NCBI GenBank assembly: GCA_913041865.1
Contig: CAJWIW010000045.1
Span: forward strand, 1-7,464
Reading direction: 5' to 3'
Length of the DNA: 7,464 bases
From: an uncultured Gammaproteobacteria bacterium
GTDB lineage: Bacteria > Pseudomonadota > Gammaproteobacteria > GCA-002705445 > GCA-002716945
In this document: one piece after another, positions 1 to 5,626 of the stretch
Layout: each line of letters starts with the position of its first letter
Position numbering within the stretch: position 1 is the first letter of the stretch
Made by a program: the position numbers and the translations under genes
Notes under the pieces: generated by a model
Told to the model about the DNA's origin: nothing
The model's database searches: none
What the model saw: only the letters and a program-made list of their open reading frames with translations

Positions 1-13
1 AAATAAAAATATA

Positions 14-442
14 ATGAATTTAATCTTTCAGGCAGTTATAGCATACTTAGGATTAATACCACCACTCTATGCAGTAATCGATTTATTTTTCTTAGAAGAT
101 ATAAGAGTATCTATGATTTTAGATTTTATGATATTGTATACGCTAATCATTTTTACTTTTGTTGGCGCAATAAATTGGAAAATTACTAAAGATGGTTCTA
201 TCTTAATGACAATTTATGGAGCTATCCCTAGCTTATTATCATTCTTAATTATCCTGGCTGTTTTAAACGATTTTGAGTATCTATTAATATCAAATATCTT
301 AATTTCTTTTCTATTTGCTCAACTTTTATTTGATTATATTATTTACTTTCAGAAGCTAAGACCAGCGTTTTTTATTTACTCAATTAGATTGCCTGTTACG
401 ATCTTATTATCTTTACTAGTTCATTTTCCAATATATTTTTGA
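14..442 (+). CDS. DUF3429 family integral membrane protein
   Basis: This 142-residue protein is almost entirely hydrophobic, with about five membrane helices at roughly residues 4-27, 33-54, 63-84, 88-112 and 118-140. Three landmarks fit the DUF3429 family: an early YLGLIPPL segment (11-18), the helix ending FVGAINW (49-55), which corresponds to the family's FLGGIHW-like motif, and a final IRLPVT segment (124-129) leading into the last helix. The length is close to the family norm, so it looks complete. The function of DUF3429 proteins is not established and I do not assign one. The ATG at 14 lies almost at the window edge, so any upstream operon partner or promoter cannot be seen. The gene converges with the pteridine reductase with only 3 bases between the stop codons and no terminator hairpin. 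Confidence 0.8.
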   Translation: MNLIFQAVIAYLGLIPPLYAVIDLFFLEDIRVSMILDFMILYTLIIFTFVGAINWKITKDGSILMTIYGAIPSLLSFLIILAVLNDFEYLLISNILISFLFAQLLFDYIIYFQKLRPAFFIYSIRLPVTILLSLLVHFPIYF

Positions 443-445
443 TCA

Positions 446-1189
446 TTACATATTAAGCTTTCTACCACCGTCAACATTTATATTCTGACCTGTGATGTAA
501 TTACCATCTTTAATTAAGAAGAGTACAGCTTTGGCTATATCCTTAGGGTCTCCAACACGCTTTAGCGCAATTCTCGAGAGTATGTCCTTCTTTTTCTTCA
601 CCTTGTTCTCATCTGCCTCGGGCCACATTATCGCTCCTGGTGACACACCATTTACACGTATTTGAGGTGCAAGATCTTTCGCAAGTGTCTTAGTGAGTGC
701 AAGTAAACCTGCTTTGCTTATGTTATAAATTATATGATCCTTGAGAGGTGGGTTTATGTGAATATCAATAATGTTTATTATATTACCTCTTCTTTTCTTT
801 AATTCTGAGTAAAATACTTTAGAGAGCATCAAAGGTGATTTAAGATTGGTATCTATTAGGTCGATCCATGATTTTTCATTTATTTGATCGATTTTAGTTG
901 GATAAAAACGTGATGCATTATTGACAAGGACATCTAATCTACCAAAACATTTAAGTGCATCACCACAGAATTTTGAAAAATTTGATATTTTTGAAAAGTC
1001 TACTTTGATGATTCTACATGAGTCTTTTGATTTATTATTAAGTTCAGTAAAAATGTCTTTTGCTTGCTTAGAAGATTTATTATAAGTGATAATAATATTA
1101 TAGTGATTGTCATGAAGGATTCTGGCGATAGAGAGACCAATTCGTTTTACACCTCCTGTTATAAGCACAGTTTTTAATCTCTTTGTCAT
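446..1189 (-). CDS. Pteridine reductase (FolM/PTR1-type short-chain dehydrogenase)
   Basis: This is a 247-residue classical SDR, predicted cytosolic and NADPH-dependent, that would reduce pterins or dihydrofolate-type substrates. The cofactor motif is TGGVKRIG (11-18). The Arg inside it is typical of pteridine reductases, where ordinary SDRs have small residues. NNAS follows at 90-93, with N115 in the DTNLKSP segment, and Y155 and K159 form the YxxxK catalytic pair. The usual catalytic Ser is replaced by Asp (D142 in IIDIH), as in PTR1 enzymes. The later VNGVSPGAIMWPE segment (179-191) closely matches proteobacterial pteridine reductases. The length is normal and the ATG places the first beta strand correctly; no clear Shine-Dalgarno is visible. 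The gene is divergent from the methyltransferase. Whether it works on dihydromonapterin (FolM), as a back-up DHFR, or on another pterin cannot be decided from sequence. Confidence 0.87.
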   Translation of the reverse strand: MTKRLKTVLITGGVKRIGLSIARILHDNHYNIIITYNKSSKQAKDIFTELNNKSKDSCRIIKVDFSKISNFSKFCGDALKCFGRLDVLVNNASRFYPTKIDQINEKSWIDLIDTNLKSPLMLSKVFYSELKKRRGNIINIIDIHINPPLKDHIIYNISKAGLLALTKTLAKDLAPQIRVNGVSPGAIMWPEADENKVKKKKDILSRIALKRVGDPKDIAKAVLFLIKDGNYITGQNINVDGGRKLNM

Positions 1190-1237
1190 AATTAATAGCT
1201 TAATTTATAAATCTAAACTATATTAGAACATATCATC
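1190..1237. promoter_or_regulatory. Short divergent promoter region
   Basis: These 48 bases separate two divergently transcribed genes and must hold both promoters unless they lie inside the coding regions. A TATATT box at 1219-1224 could be the -10 for the rightward methyltransferase-uppP pair, which would give a very short leader. TTTATA at 1204-1209 (TATAAA on the minus strand) could serve the leftward pteridine reductase. I find no convincing -35 for either, and neither start codon has a good Shine-Dalgarno. The assignment rests on geometry and AT-rich boxes only, which occur by chance easily in this background. Confidence 0.3.
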
Positions 1238-2359
1238 ATGAAATCTGAAATAGAATTAGTCATATCAGGGAGAATTACTAAAAATGGGATTATATCTTTT
1301 TCAGAGTATATGGATATCCTGCTTTTCCATAATCCGCATGGCTACTATAATTCTGGAGATATTTTTGGCAGAAAAGGAGATTTCATAACCTCACCTACAG
1401 TCTCTAGTCTCTTTGGAGCTTCTATGGCAAATGAGTTCATGAATCTGCGCAACTCTATTGCTGAAGCAGAAATTTTAGAGATAGGTGCTGGAGATGGAAG
1501 TCTTGTAATATCTATCATGGAGCATTTATCTAATAAAAAAGCTCTCCCGAAGACTTTCTATATTATCGAAACATCAGAGAGATTGATTCAGTCACAGAAA
1601 GCTAACATCATGAAAAAAATCCCTGAATTAATTAATATTGTGAAATGGGTAAGTTGTGAAGAAATCACTAGAATAAATGGATTAATAATCTGCAATGAAT
1701 TTTTTGACGTGTTACCTACTGAAAGATTTAAAATAGAAAATGATAAAATCTTTCAACTTTTTGTAGGTTATGATAGAGCTTTTACAATGCAATGGATAGA
1801 CAAAACAAACAAATTTAAAGATATTTTTAAAAATCTACAATGTTACGATACATTATCGAACTATGATAATTATGAGAGTGAAATAAATTTAAATTATGAT
1901 TCCTGGGCAAACAATATTAACAAAATGTTAAATAAGGGTATAGTTTTTATAGTAGATTATGGATATAACATGAAAGAGTACTTTTTGCCTGATCGAAAAA
2001 ATGGCACTCTAGTTTGTATTAATAATCATCAAGCGAATTTTGAACCTTTTCAGAATGTTGGTTTACAAGATGTATCTTCGTTTGTAAACTTCTCACATCT
2101 AGCACATATCTTTAAAAGATTGAAATTTGAGGTATCAGGTTATCTAGAACAATCTAAGTTCTTAATTAATTTGGGTATATTGGATGTATTTGAAGAGAGA
2201 GCATTCACTGATGAGGAAAAAGTGACGGAAATCAATAAACTTAAGAACCTAATATTATATAATGCAATGGGCGATATCTTTAAGGCACTGATAATTACAA
2301 AAAATTTCCCAAATCCACTGCTAGCATCTAAGAATTTTAATAGAAAGGACATTTTATAA
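1238..2359 (+). CDS. SAM-dependent methyltransferase, COG1565/MidA (NDUFAF7-like) family
   Basis: This 373-residue Rossmann-fold methyltransferase is near the family's usual length. The N-terminal segment HGYYNSGDIFGRKGDFITSP (34-53) matches the family signature of GYY followed by GDF(I/T)TSP. The SAM-binding motif I is EIGAGDG (81-87), followed by ETSE (111-114). Next come the family-specific CNEFFDVLP (152-160), VDYGY (239-243), a GTLVC segment near 256-260 and the LQDVSSFVNF block (276-285). The end carries MGDIFKAL (344-351), which matches the conserved C-terminal element. The mitochondrial homologue NDUFAF7 dimethylates an arginine of the complex I subunit NDUFS2; the substrate of bacterial members is generally unknown, so I do not infer one. 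The stop codon directly abuts the uppP start, indicating co-transcription and probably coupled translation. Confidence 0.9.
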   Translation: MKSEIELVISGRITKNGIISFSEYMDILLFHNPHGYYNSGDIFGRKGDFITSPTVSSLFGASMANEFMNLRNSIAEAEILEIGAGDGSLVISIMEHLSNKKALPKTFYIIETSERLIQSQKANIMKKIPELINIVKWVSCEEITRINGLIICNEFFDVLPTERFKIENDKIFQLFVGYDRAFTMQWIDKTNKFKDIFKNLQCYDTLSNYDNYESEINLNYDSWANNINKMLNKGIVFIVDYGYNMKEYFLPDRKNGTLVCINNHQANFEPFQNVGLQDVSSFVNFSHLAHIFKRLKFEVSGYLEQSKFLINLGILDVFEERAFTDEEKVTEINKLKNLILYNAMGDIFKALIITKNFPNPLLASKNFNRKDIL

Positions 2360-2362
2360 GTG
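2342..2362 (+). promoter_or_regulatory. Ribosome binding site deciding a GTG start for uppP
   Basis: AGAAAGGA at 2342-2349, inside the last codons of the methyltransferase gene, is the best Shine-Dalgarno-like stretch near the uppP start. AAGGA ends 10 bases before the GTG at 2360 but 16 bases before the next in-frame ATG at 2366. Spacing therefore favours the GTG, which directly follows the upstream TAA. The two choices differ by only two residues (ME). Confidence 0.5.
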
Positions 2363-3127
2363 GAAATGTTGCAAATAGTACTACTTGCTATTGTTCAGGG
2401 AATTACTGAATTTTTGCCCATATCTAGTCAGTCACATTTAATCTTAATGTCTAAGTTTTTTGGAATGAGGGATCAAGGCTTGGGTTTTGATATTGCCCTA
2501 CATGCTGGATCATTACTTGCGATTTTAATTTACTACAGGAGAGAAATAAGCCAAGTTCTGTATTTATCAAATGAGGGTAAGAATTATATCAAGCTTATTA
2601 TAATTGGATCTATTCCATTACCAATTGTAGCTTTAGGACTTATGGATTTCGTATCGATAAACTTGCGATCTATTGAATCTATTGCTTTAATGACGATCAT
2701 TTTTGCAGCTATCTTATATGTAGCTGATGTGAGAAAAAAAGTTGGATATAACAATTTGGAATCGATTAGTGTATACATAATTACTTTTATTGGATTAATG
2801 CAAGCACTTGCTATTGTTCCAGGAGTTTCAAGATCAGGCATTGTAATCACTGCAGCTTTGCTCGTAAATTTCAGTAGAGAAGACTCAGTAAAAATAGCTT
2901 TCTTGTTATCCATCCCTGCTATTTTTATGGCATCAGTATATCAATCTGCTCAATTGTATAGCATTGGTGATTATAAAATATTTAGCGAGCATCTATTAGG
3001 AGCAACATTGTCGTTCATAGCCTCTTATTTGACGATACACTTCTTTATAATTACAATTAATAAAATATCTTTTACACCTTATGTCATTTACAGATTATTG
3101 TTAGGATTTGTATTACTAGGGATTTAA
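2360..3127 (+). CDS. uppP: Undecaprenyl-diphosphatase (UppP/BacA)
   Basis: This polytopic inner-membrane enzyme converts undecaprenyl diphosphate to the monophosphate carrier used for peptidoglycan and other envelope polymers; raised levels give bacitracin resistance. At 255 residues it is slightly shorter than E. coli BacA (273). The first active-site motif, (E/Q)xxxE, is QGITE (13-17), followed by FLPISS (18-23) and H26. The second motif is PGVSRSG (154-160) with the key R158. The SREDSVKIAFLLSIPAI block (172-188) and the FTPYVIYRLLLG end (238-249) also fit the family. Q13 with the DQGLGFDIALHAG segment (38-50) resembles the gammaproteobacterial subtype. In the PGxSRSxxT motif the final Thr appears as Val163, and the position after SS is Gln24 rather than Ser or Thr. 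The start is GTG, directly after the methyltransferase stop. It converges with cca across 5 bases. Confidence 0.93.
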   Translation: MEMLQIVLLAIVQGITEFLPISSQSHLILMSKFFGMRDQGLGFDIALHAGSLLAILIYYRREISQVLYLSNEGKNYIKLIIIGSIPLPIVALGLMDFVSINLRSIESIALMTIIFAAILYVADVRKKVGYNNLESISVYIITFIGLMQALAIVPGVSRSGIVITAALLVNFSREDSVKIAFLLSIPAIFMASVYQSAQLYSIGDYKIFSEHLLGATLSFIASYLTIHFFIITINKISFTPYVIYRLLLGFVLLGI

Positions 3128-3132
3128 ATAAC

Positions 3133-4212
3133 CTAAGAATGTAAATAGTCTAGAATATGATCTTGAGCTATTTCTCTGTGCTTATTCCTGACTAATTTAA
3201 TAATTTCATCTTTTGATTTCTCCTGATCTTCTTTAGTTAATCTGTAATTTTTAATTTTATCTATAAAAGATTCAAAAAATATCTTTCGTTCGTCACTTAT
3301 ATCAATGCACTCAAAAAAACTTTTCAACCTCTCTGTTTTTCGAATATCAAGTTTATTTATAAGTTCAAGCAATCTATCGTACTCTCCTCTTTCAGGAACA
3401 TAATTTAAAATATCTAGTTCACATCTTTTGAGAGTCTTTGCAAGGTCCCTGTACTCATTAGGTATTTTTAGTTCATCGCAGAATTTATCTACATCGTCTA
3501 TGTAGGATTTAATAAAATATGAAATTTGGTGAATCTTTTTTGATAACCCATTACTGATTTTCTTTTCGAAGTCCATTTCTTGCGACTTATTTATCATGCA
3601 AATACCTACAATTTTTTCTGTTGCTCTTAGATATTCTAATTGAGTATAAAATCTACCGATATGATTTGATTTATAGATTTCAAGCCAAACTCTCTCACCT
3701 GTTAAATATGCTAATTCGCCAGAATCGACGATTTTTTTAACCATATCCATAGTTGTAGGGACAACGCTGAATTCAGGGAATTTCACCATAAATCTTGCTA
3801 ATCTAAGGACTCTGAGAGGGTCCTCGGAGAATGCGTTAGAGACGTGTCTTAGCCTTTTATTTTTTATATCTTCTTCTCCTCGAAATGGATCTATCAATTC
3901 ACCAGATTCATCCTCTGCAATTGCATTTATTGTTAAGTCTCTTCTTTCCAAATCCTCTTCTAAAGTCACATCCGAGTTAGCATCAAATTCGAAACCTGTA
4001 TAACCATGTCCTGCTTTCCTCTCAGTCCTTGCAAGAGCGTACTCTTCTCCCGATTTAGGATGTATGAAAACTGGGAAATCTTTACCAACTTGTTTGAAGC
4101 CATTTTTTTTCATCTCTTGAGCAGAACTACCTACAACCACCCAATCTCTCTCTTTAGGCTCTATACCGAGGAGTTTATCCCTAACCGCACCACCTACAAG
4201 ATAAATTTTCAT
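3133..4212 (-). CDS. cca: CCA tRNA nucleotidyltransferase, apparently lacking the HD motif
   Basis: This class II nucleotidyltransferase adds or repairs the 3'-CCA of tRNA in the cytoplasm. The N-terminal half is nearly collinear with E. coli Cca: YLVGGAVRD (4-12), the metal-binding ERD (21-23), EEYALARTERK (56-66), RRDLTINA (90-97), EDPLRVLR (130-137) and GERVWLE (172-178). The total is 359 residues against 412 in E. coli. The stretch between about 190 and 250 is shorter and diverged, and similarity resumes only at IPNEYRDLA (250-258). The HDxGKG signature and nearby histidines of the E. coli HD domain, responsible for phosphatase and 2',3'-cyclic phosphodiesterase activity, are not there. 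The frame is open throughout, so this looks like domain erosion rather than a frameshift. Residue 21 is Glu where E. coli has Asp. The start overlaps the stop of the upstream NDUFA9-like gene (ATGA). CCA addition is probable; the repair hydrolase is probably absent. Confidence 0.9.
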   Translation of the reverse strand: MKIYLVGGAVRDKLLGIEPKERDWVVVGSSAQEMKKNGFKQVGKDFPVFIHPKSGEEYALARTERKAGHGYTGFEFDANSDVTLEEDLERRDLTINAIAEDESGELIDPFRGEEDIKNKRLRHVSNAFSEDPLRVLRLARFMVKFPEFSVVPTTMDMVKKIVDSGELAYLTGERVWLEIYKSNHIGRFYTQLEYLRATEKIVGICMINKSQEMDFEKKISNGLSKKIHQISYFIKSYIDDVDKFCDELKIPNEYRDLAKTLKRCELDILNYVPERGEYDRLLELINKLDIRKTERLKSFFECIDISDERKIFFESFIDKIKNYRLTKEDQEKSKDEIIKLVRNKHREIAQDHILDYLHS

Positions 4213-5147
4213 TTCTTTCGTCCAGCCTTTTTTCTGAGTTCTTCTGATTCATCTTTAATATTTAGATAATTTGGCAATGTTTGCTCTACAGTCGTCTTGC
4301 CTACATAACCATTTTCGCTCACACTATCAATCTGAAGTGAGTAATAATTATCCATGGTAAATAGTTTCCCAGGAAGATTTTGAAAAACATATGCTTGCGC
4401 TTTTGAGAGAGAGTCGTTGAGTGGAATTATAACTCTTCTAATACCCATAGTTCTGGTCGTAAGTTTAATTAATTCACTAAAAGTATATATTTTAGGACCA
4501 ACAGTGTCGATCTTCTTGTTATAAGTTTCAATATTAGATATACAACTAATCATGAAGTCAGTTAAATCTCCAACGTAGATAGGTTGAAACCTTGCGTAAG
4601 GACACGCGAGTGGAAATATAGGAATAAATTTTAGTAGTTTTGCAAATTTATTGAAAAAAGAATCTTCCTCACCAAATACGATTGATGGTCTAAAGATAGT
4701 AGTATTACAAAATGAATTCATTTCATTAAGTATGAAGTCTTCTGCTTTTCCTTTTGTATGCAAATAGTCACTCATCTGATCTATTTTCGCATTTAGTGAG
4801 CTTATATGAAGGAAACGTTTTATTTTATTAACCTTAATTTCTTGGGATAGACGTTGGAGAAACTTGAAGTGAATATTTTCAAAAGTATTAATCTGATCGA
4901 ATTCGTTCAAAATGCCAATTGTATTTACAACGATCTCTGCATTCTTTAAAACATCTCTGATTGTTTTGGAATCACTTATGCTCGCAGGAACTAATTTTAA
5001 ATTTGGAATCATTTTAAGAGATTTATTTCTTTCAATATCTCTGGTGATAACTACTATTTCTGTGGCAAGTGGTGATAATTTTTGGGCAAAGTTTGATCCA
5101 ACAAATCCCGTACCACCAAATATTACACATTTAGATATTTTGACCAT
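4209..5147 (-). CDS. NDUFA9-like NAD(P)-binding epimerase/dehydratase-fold protein (atypical SDR)
   Basis: This 312-residue extended or atypical SDR has the N-terminal Rossmann motif IFGGTGFVGSNF (9-20), R36 after the second strand, HISS (114-117) and a Y128-x-x-x-K132 pair. The IFRPSIVFGEEDSF block (151-164) and the ARFQPIYVGDL segment (185-195) are typical of the NDUFA9-like group, as is the LPGKLFTMDNY stretch near 258-268. The mitochondrial homologue NDUFA9 is a complex I accessory subunit. Bacterial members are usually encoded away from nuo genes and their role is unsettled, so a sugar-nucleotide or quinone-related substrate remains possible. The C-terminus is charged and very basic (RKKAGRKK). 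The gene overlaps cca by 4 bases and is first in a leftward two-gene operon; a plausible promoter lies just upstream. No strong Shine-Dalgarno precedes its ATG. Confidence 0.82.
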   Translation of the reverse strand: MVKISKCVIFGGTGFVGSNFAQKLSPLATEIVVITRDIERNKSLKMIPNLKLVPASISDSKTIRDVLKNAEIVVNTIGILNEFDQINTFENIHFKFLQRLSQEIKVNKIKRFLHISSLNAKIDQMSDYLHTKGKAEDFILNEMNSFCNTTIFRPSIVFGEEDSFFNKFAKLLKFIPIFPLACPYARFQPIYVGDLTDFMISCISNIETYNKKIDTVGPKIYTFSELIKLTTRTMGIRRVIIPLNDSLSKAQAYVFQNLPGKLFTMDNYYSLQIDSVSENGYVGKTTVEQTLPNYLNIKDESEELRKKAGRKK

Positions 5148-5171
5148 TACAATATAAATTTTACGTCTATA

Positions 5172-5201
5172 ATTATAATCATTCTAACATTGATTCGTTA
5201 A
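5172..5201 (-). promoter_or_regulatory. Putative sigma-70 promoter for the NDUFA9-like/cca operon
   Basis: On the minus strand a perfect TATAAT -10 (5177-5172) is preceded, after an 18-base spacer, by TTAACG (5201-5196), which matches 4 of 6 positions of TTGACA. Transcription would begin near 5165, leaving a leader of about 17 bases before the ATG at 5147. The spacing is good, but AT-rich boxes are common here, so the call rests on the combination of perfect -10, spacing and position. Confidence 0.5.
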
Positions 5202-5204
5202 TAT

Positions 5205-5232
5205 TCATCCTGTTTCATCTAAATCAGGGTGA
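5205..5232. repeat. Imperfect inverted repeat in the divergent intergenic region
   Basis: TCATCCTG (5205-5212) and CAGGGTGA (5225-5232) are inverted copies with one mismatch, which would be a G-U wobble in rightward RNA. They are separated by 12 bases. The left arm overlaps one of two TTCATC copies (5204-5209 and 5214-5219) set exactly 10 bases apart. The element lies just upstream of the -35 of the leftward operon and about 100 bases upstream of the fis -10. It could be an operator or a weak hairpin. No U-run follows it rightward, so it is not an intrinsic terminator in that direction. Confidence 0.35.
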
Positions 5233-5311
5233 TTGTATTCAAAAAATTTTGATAAAGAAAAAGATAATTTTCACTTTATAGTTTCTTATTAAAGTTGTAA
5301 TATATCTAGGC

Positions 5312-5340
5312 CATTTATTAATTTTCAACGTCGATATAAT
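5312..5340 (+). promoter_or_regulatory. Putative promoter for the fis-purH-purD operon
   Basis: A perfect TATAAT lies at 5335-5340. The hexamer 17 bases upstream (CATTTA, 5312-5317) is a poor -35, and TTATTA at 5315-5320 is a poor alternative with a 14-base spacer. A start near 5347 would leave a leader of about 20 bases before the fis ATG at 5370. The weak -35 with a good -10 would fit an activator-dependent or growth-regulated promoter, but that is inference. I could not fit a convincing Fis consensus site by eye in the upstream sequence. Confidence 0.45.
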
Positions 5341-5369
5341 CAAATATCATGGGGGCTAGTTTTTAAAAA

Positions 5370-5624
5370 ATGAAAAAAACACTTAAAAACGTAAATACGT
5401 CGATAAGTAAGATCATTAAGAATGAGACGATTGCTTATATCGATAAAATGAATGGCCAAGGAGTAAACAATTTACATAATCTTTTTATATCTGAAGTAGA
5501 AAAATCTCTAATATCCACCGTTTTAAAGCATTTAAATGGCAATGTTACTAAAACAGCAGATTATCTTGGTATTAATAGGGGCACCTTGATTAAGAGGATA
5601 AAAGAATATGGAATTAGCGCTTGA
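5370..5624 (+). CDS. fis: Fis family DNA-binding nucleoid protein
   Basis: This 84-residue protein is a small homodimeric DNA-bending and transcription factor. The C-terminal helix-turn-helix is clear: GNVTKTADYLGINRGTLIKRIKEYGI (about 57-82), aligning with the [25 protein letters not shown] region of E. coli Fis. The dimerisation helix precedes it (LFISEVEKSLISTVLKHL, about 38-55). It is shorter than E. coli Fis (98 residues), and the first 30 residues are lysine-rich and not recognisably the beta-hairpin that contacts recombinases in E. coli. The ATG at 5370 is the only upstream start possible, because an in-frame TAA stands at 5364-5366. Its ribosome site is poor: only GGGGG at 5351-5355, about 14 bases away. 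The gene usually follows dusB in gammaproteobacteria; here it follows a divergent promoter region. Its TGA lies beside the purH start. Confidence 0.92.
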   Translation: MKKTLKNVNTSISKIIKNETIAYIDKMNGQGVNNLHNLFISEVEKSLISTVLKHLNGNVTKTADYLGINRGTLIKRIKEYGISA

Positions 5625-5626
5625 TA

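Noticed and set aside
2140..2352. Minus-strand open frame of 70 codons inside the methyltransferase gene
   Set aside because: It lies opposite the clearly conserved C-terminal part of the COG1565 protein, has no ribosome site and resembles no family I know; it is a shadow of the coding strand.
2584..2913. Minus-strand open frame of 109 codons inside uppP
   Set aside because: It is fully opposite a well-conserved membrane protein gene, and its composition is what the reverse complement of hydrophobic codons gives.
3128..3132. Bidirectional terminator between uppP and cca
   Set aside because: The gap is 5 bases, and I could not find a GC-rich stem with a U-run in either direction around it.
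3133..4212. Frameshift or pseudogene explanation for the missing HD region of cca
   Set aside because: The frame is open from start to stop, recognisable similarity returns in the same frame at IPNEYRDLA, and the C-terminal codons look like ordinary coding sequence.
4006..4269. Plus-strand open frame across the cca/NDUFA9-like junction
   Set aside because: It overlaps two confidently identified genes on the other strand, including the highly conserved Cca N-terminus, and has no family resemblance.
4209..5147. Calling the NDUFA9-like protein a complex I subunit
   Set aside because: The family resemblance is real, but no nuo genes are present here and bacterial members lack a demonstrated complex I role, so only the fold-level name is justified.
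4912..5157. Plus-strand open frame opposite the start of the NDUFA9-like gene
   Set aside because: It mirrors the conserved Rossmann-fold N-terminus and runs into the leftward promoter region without its own signals.
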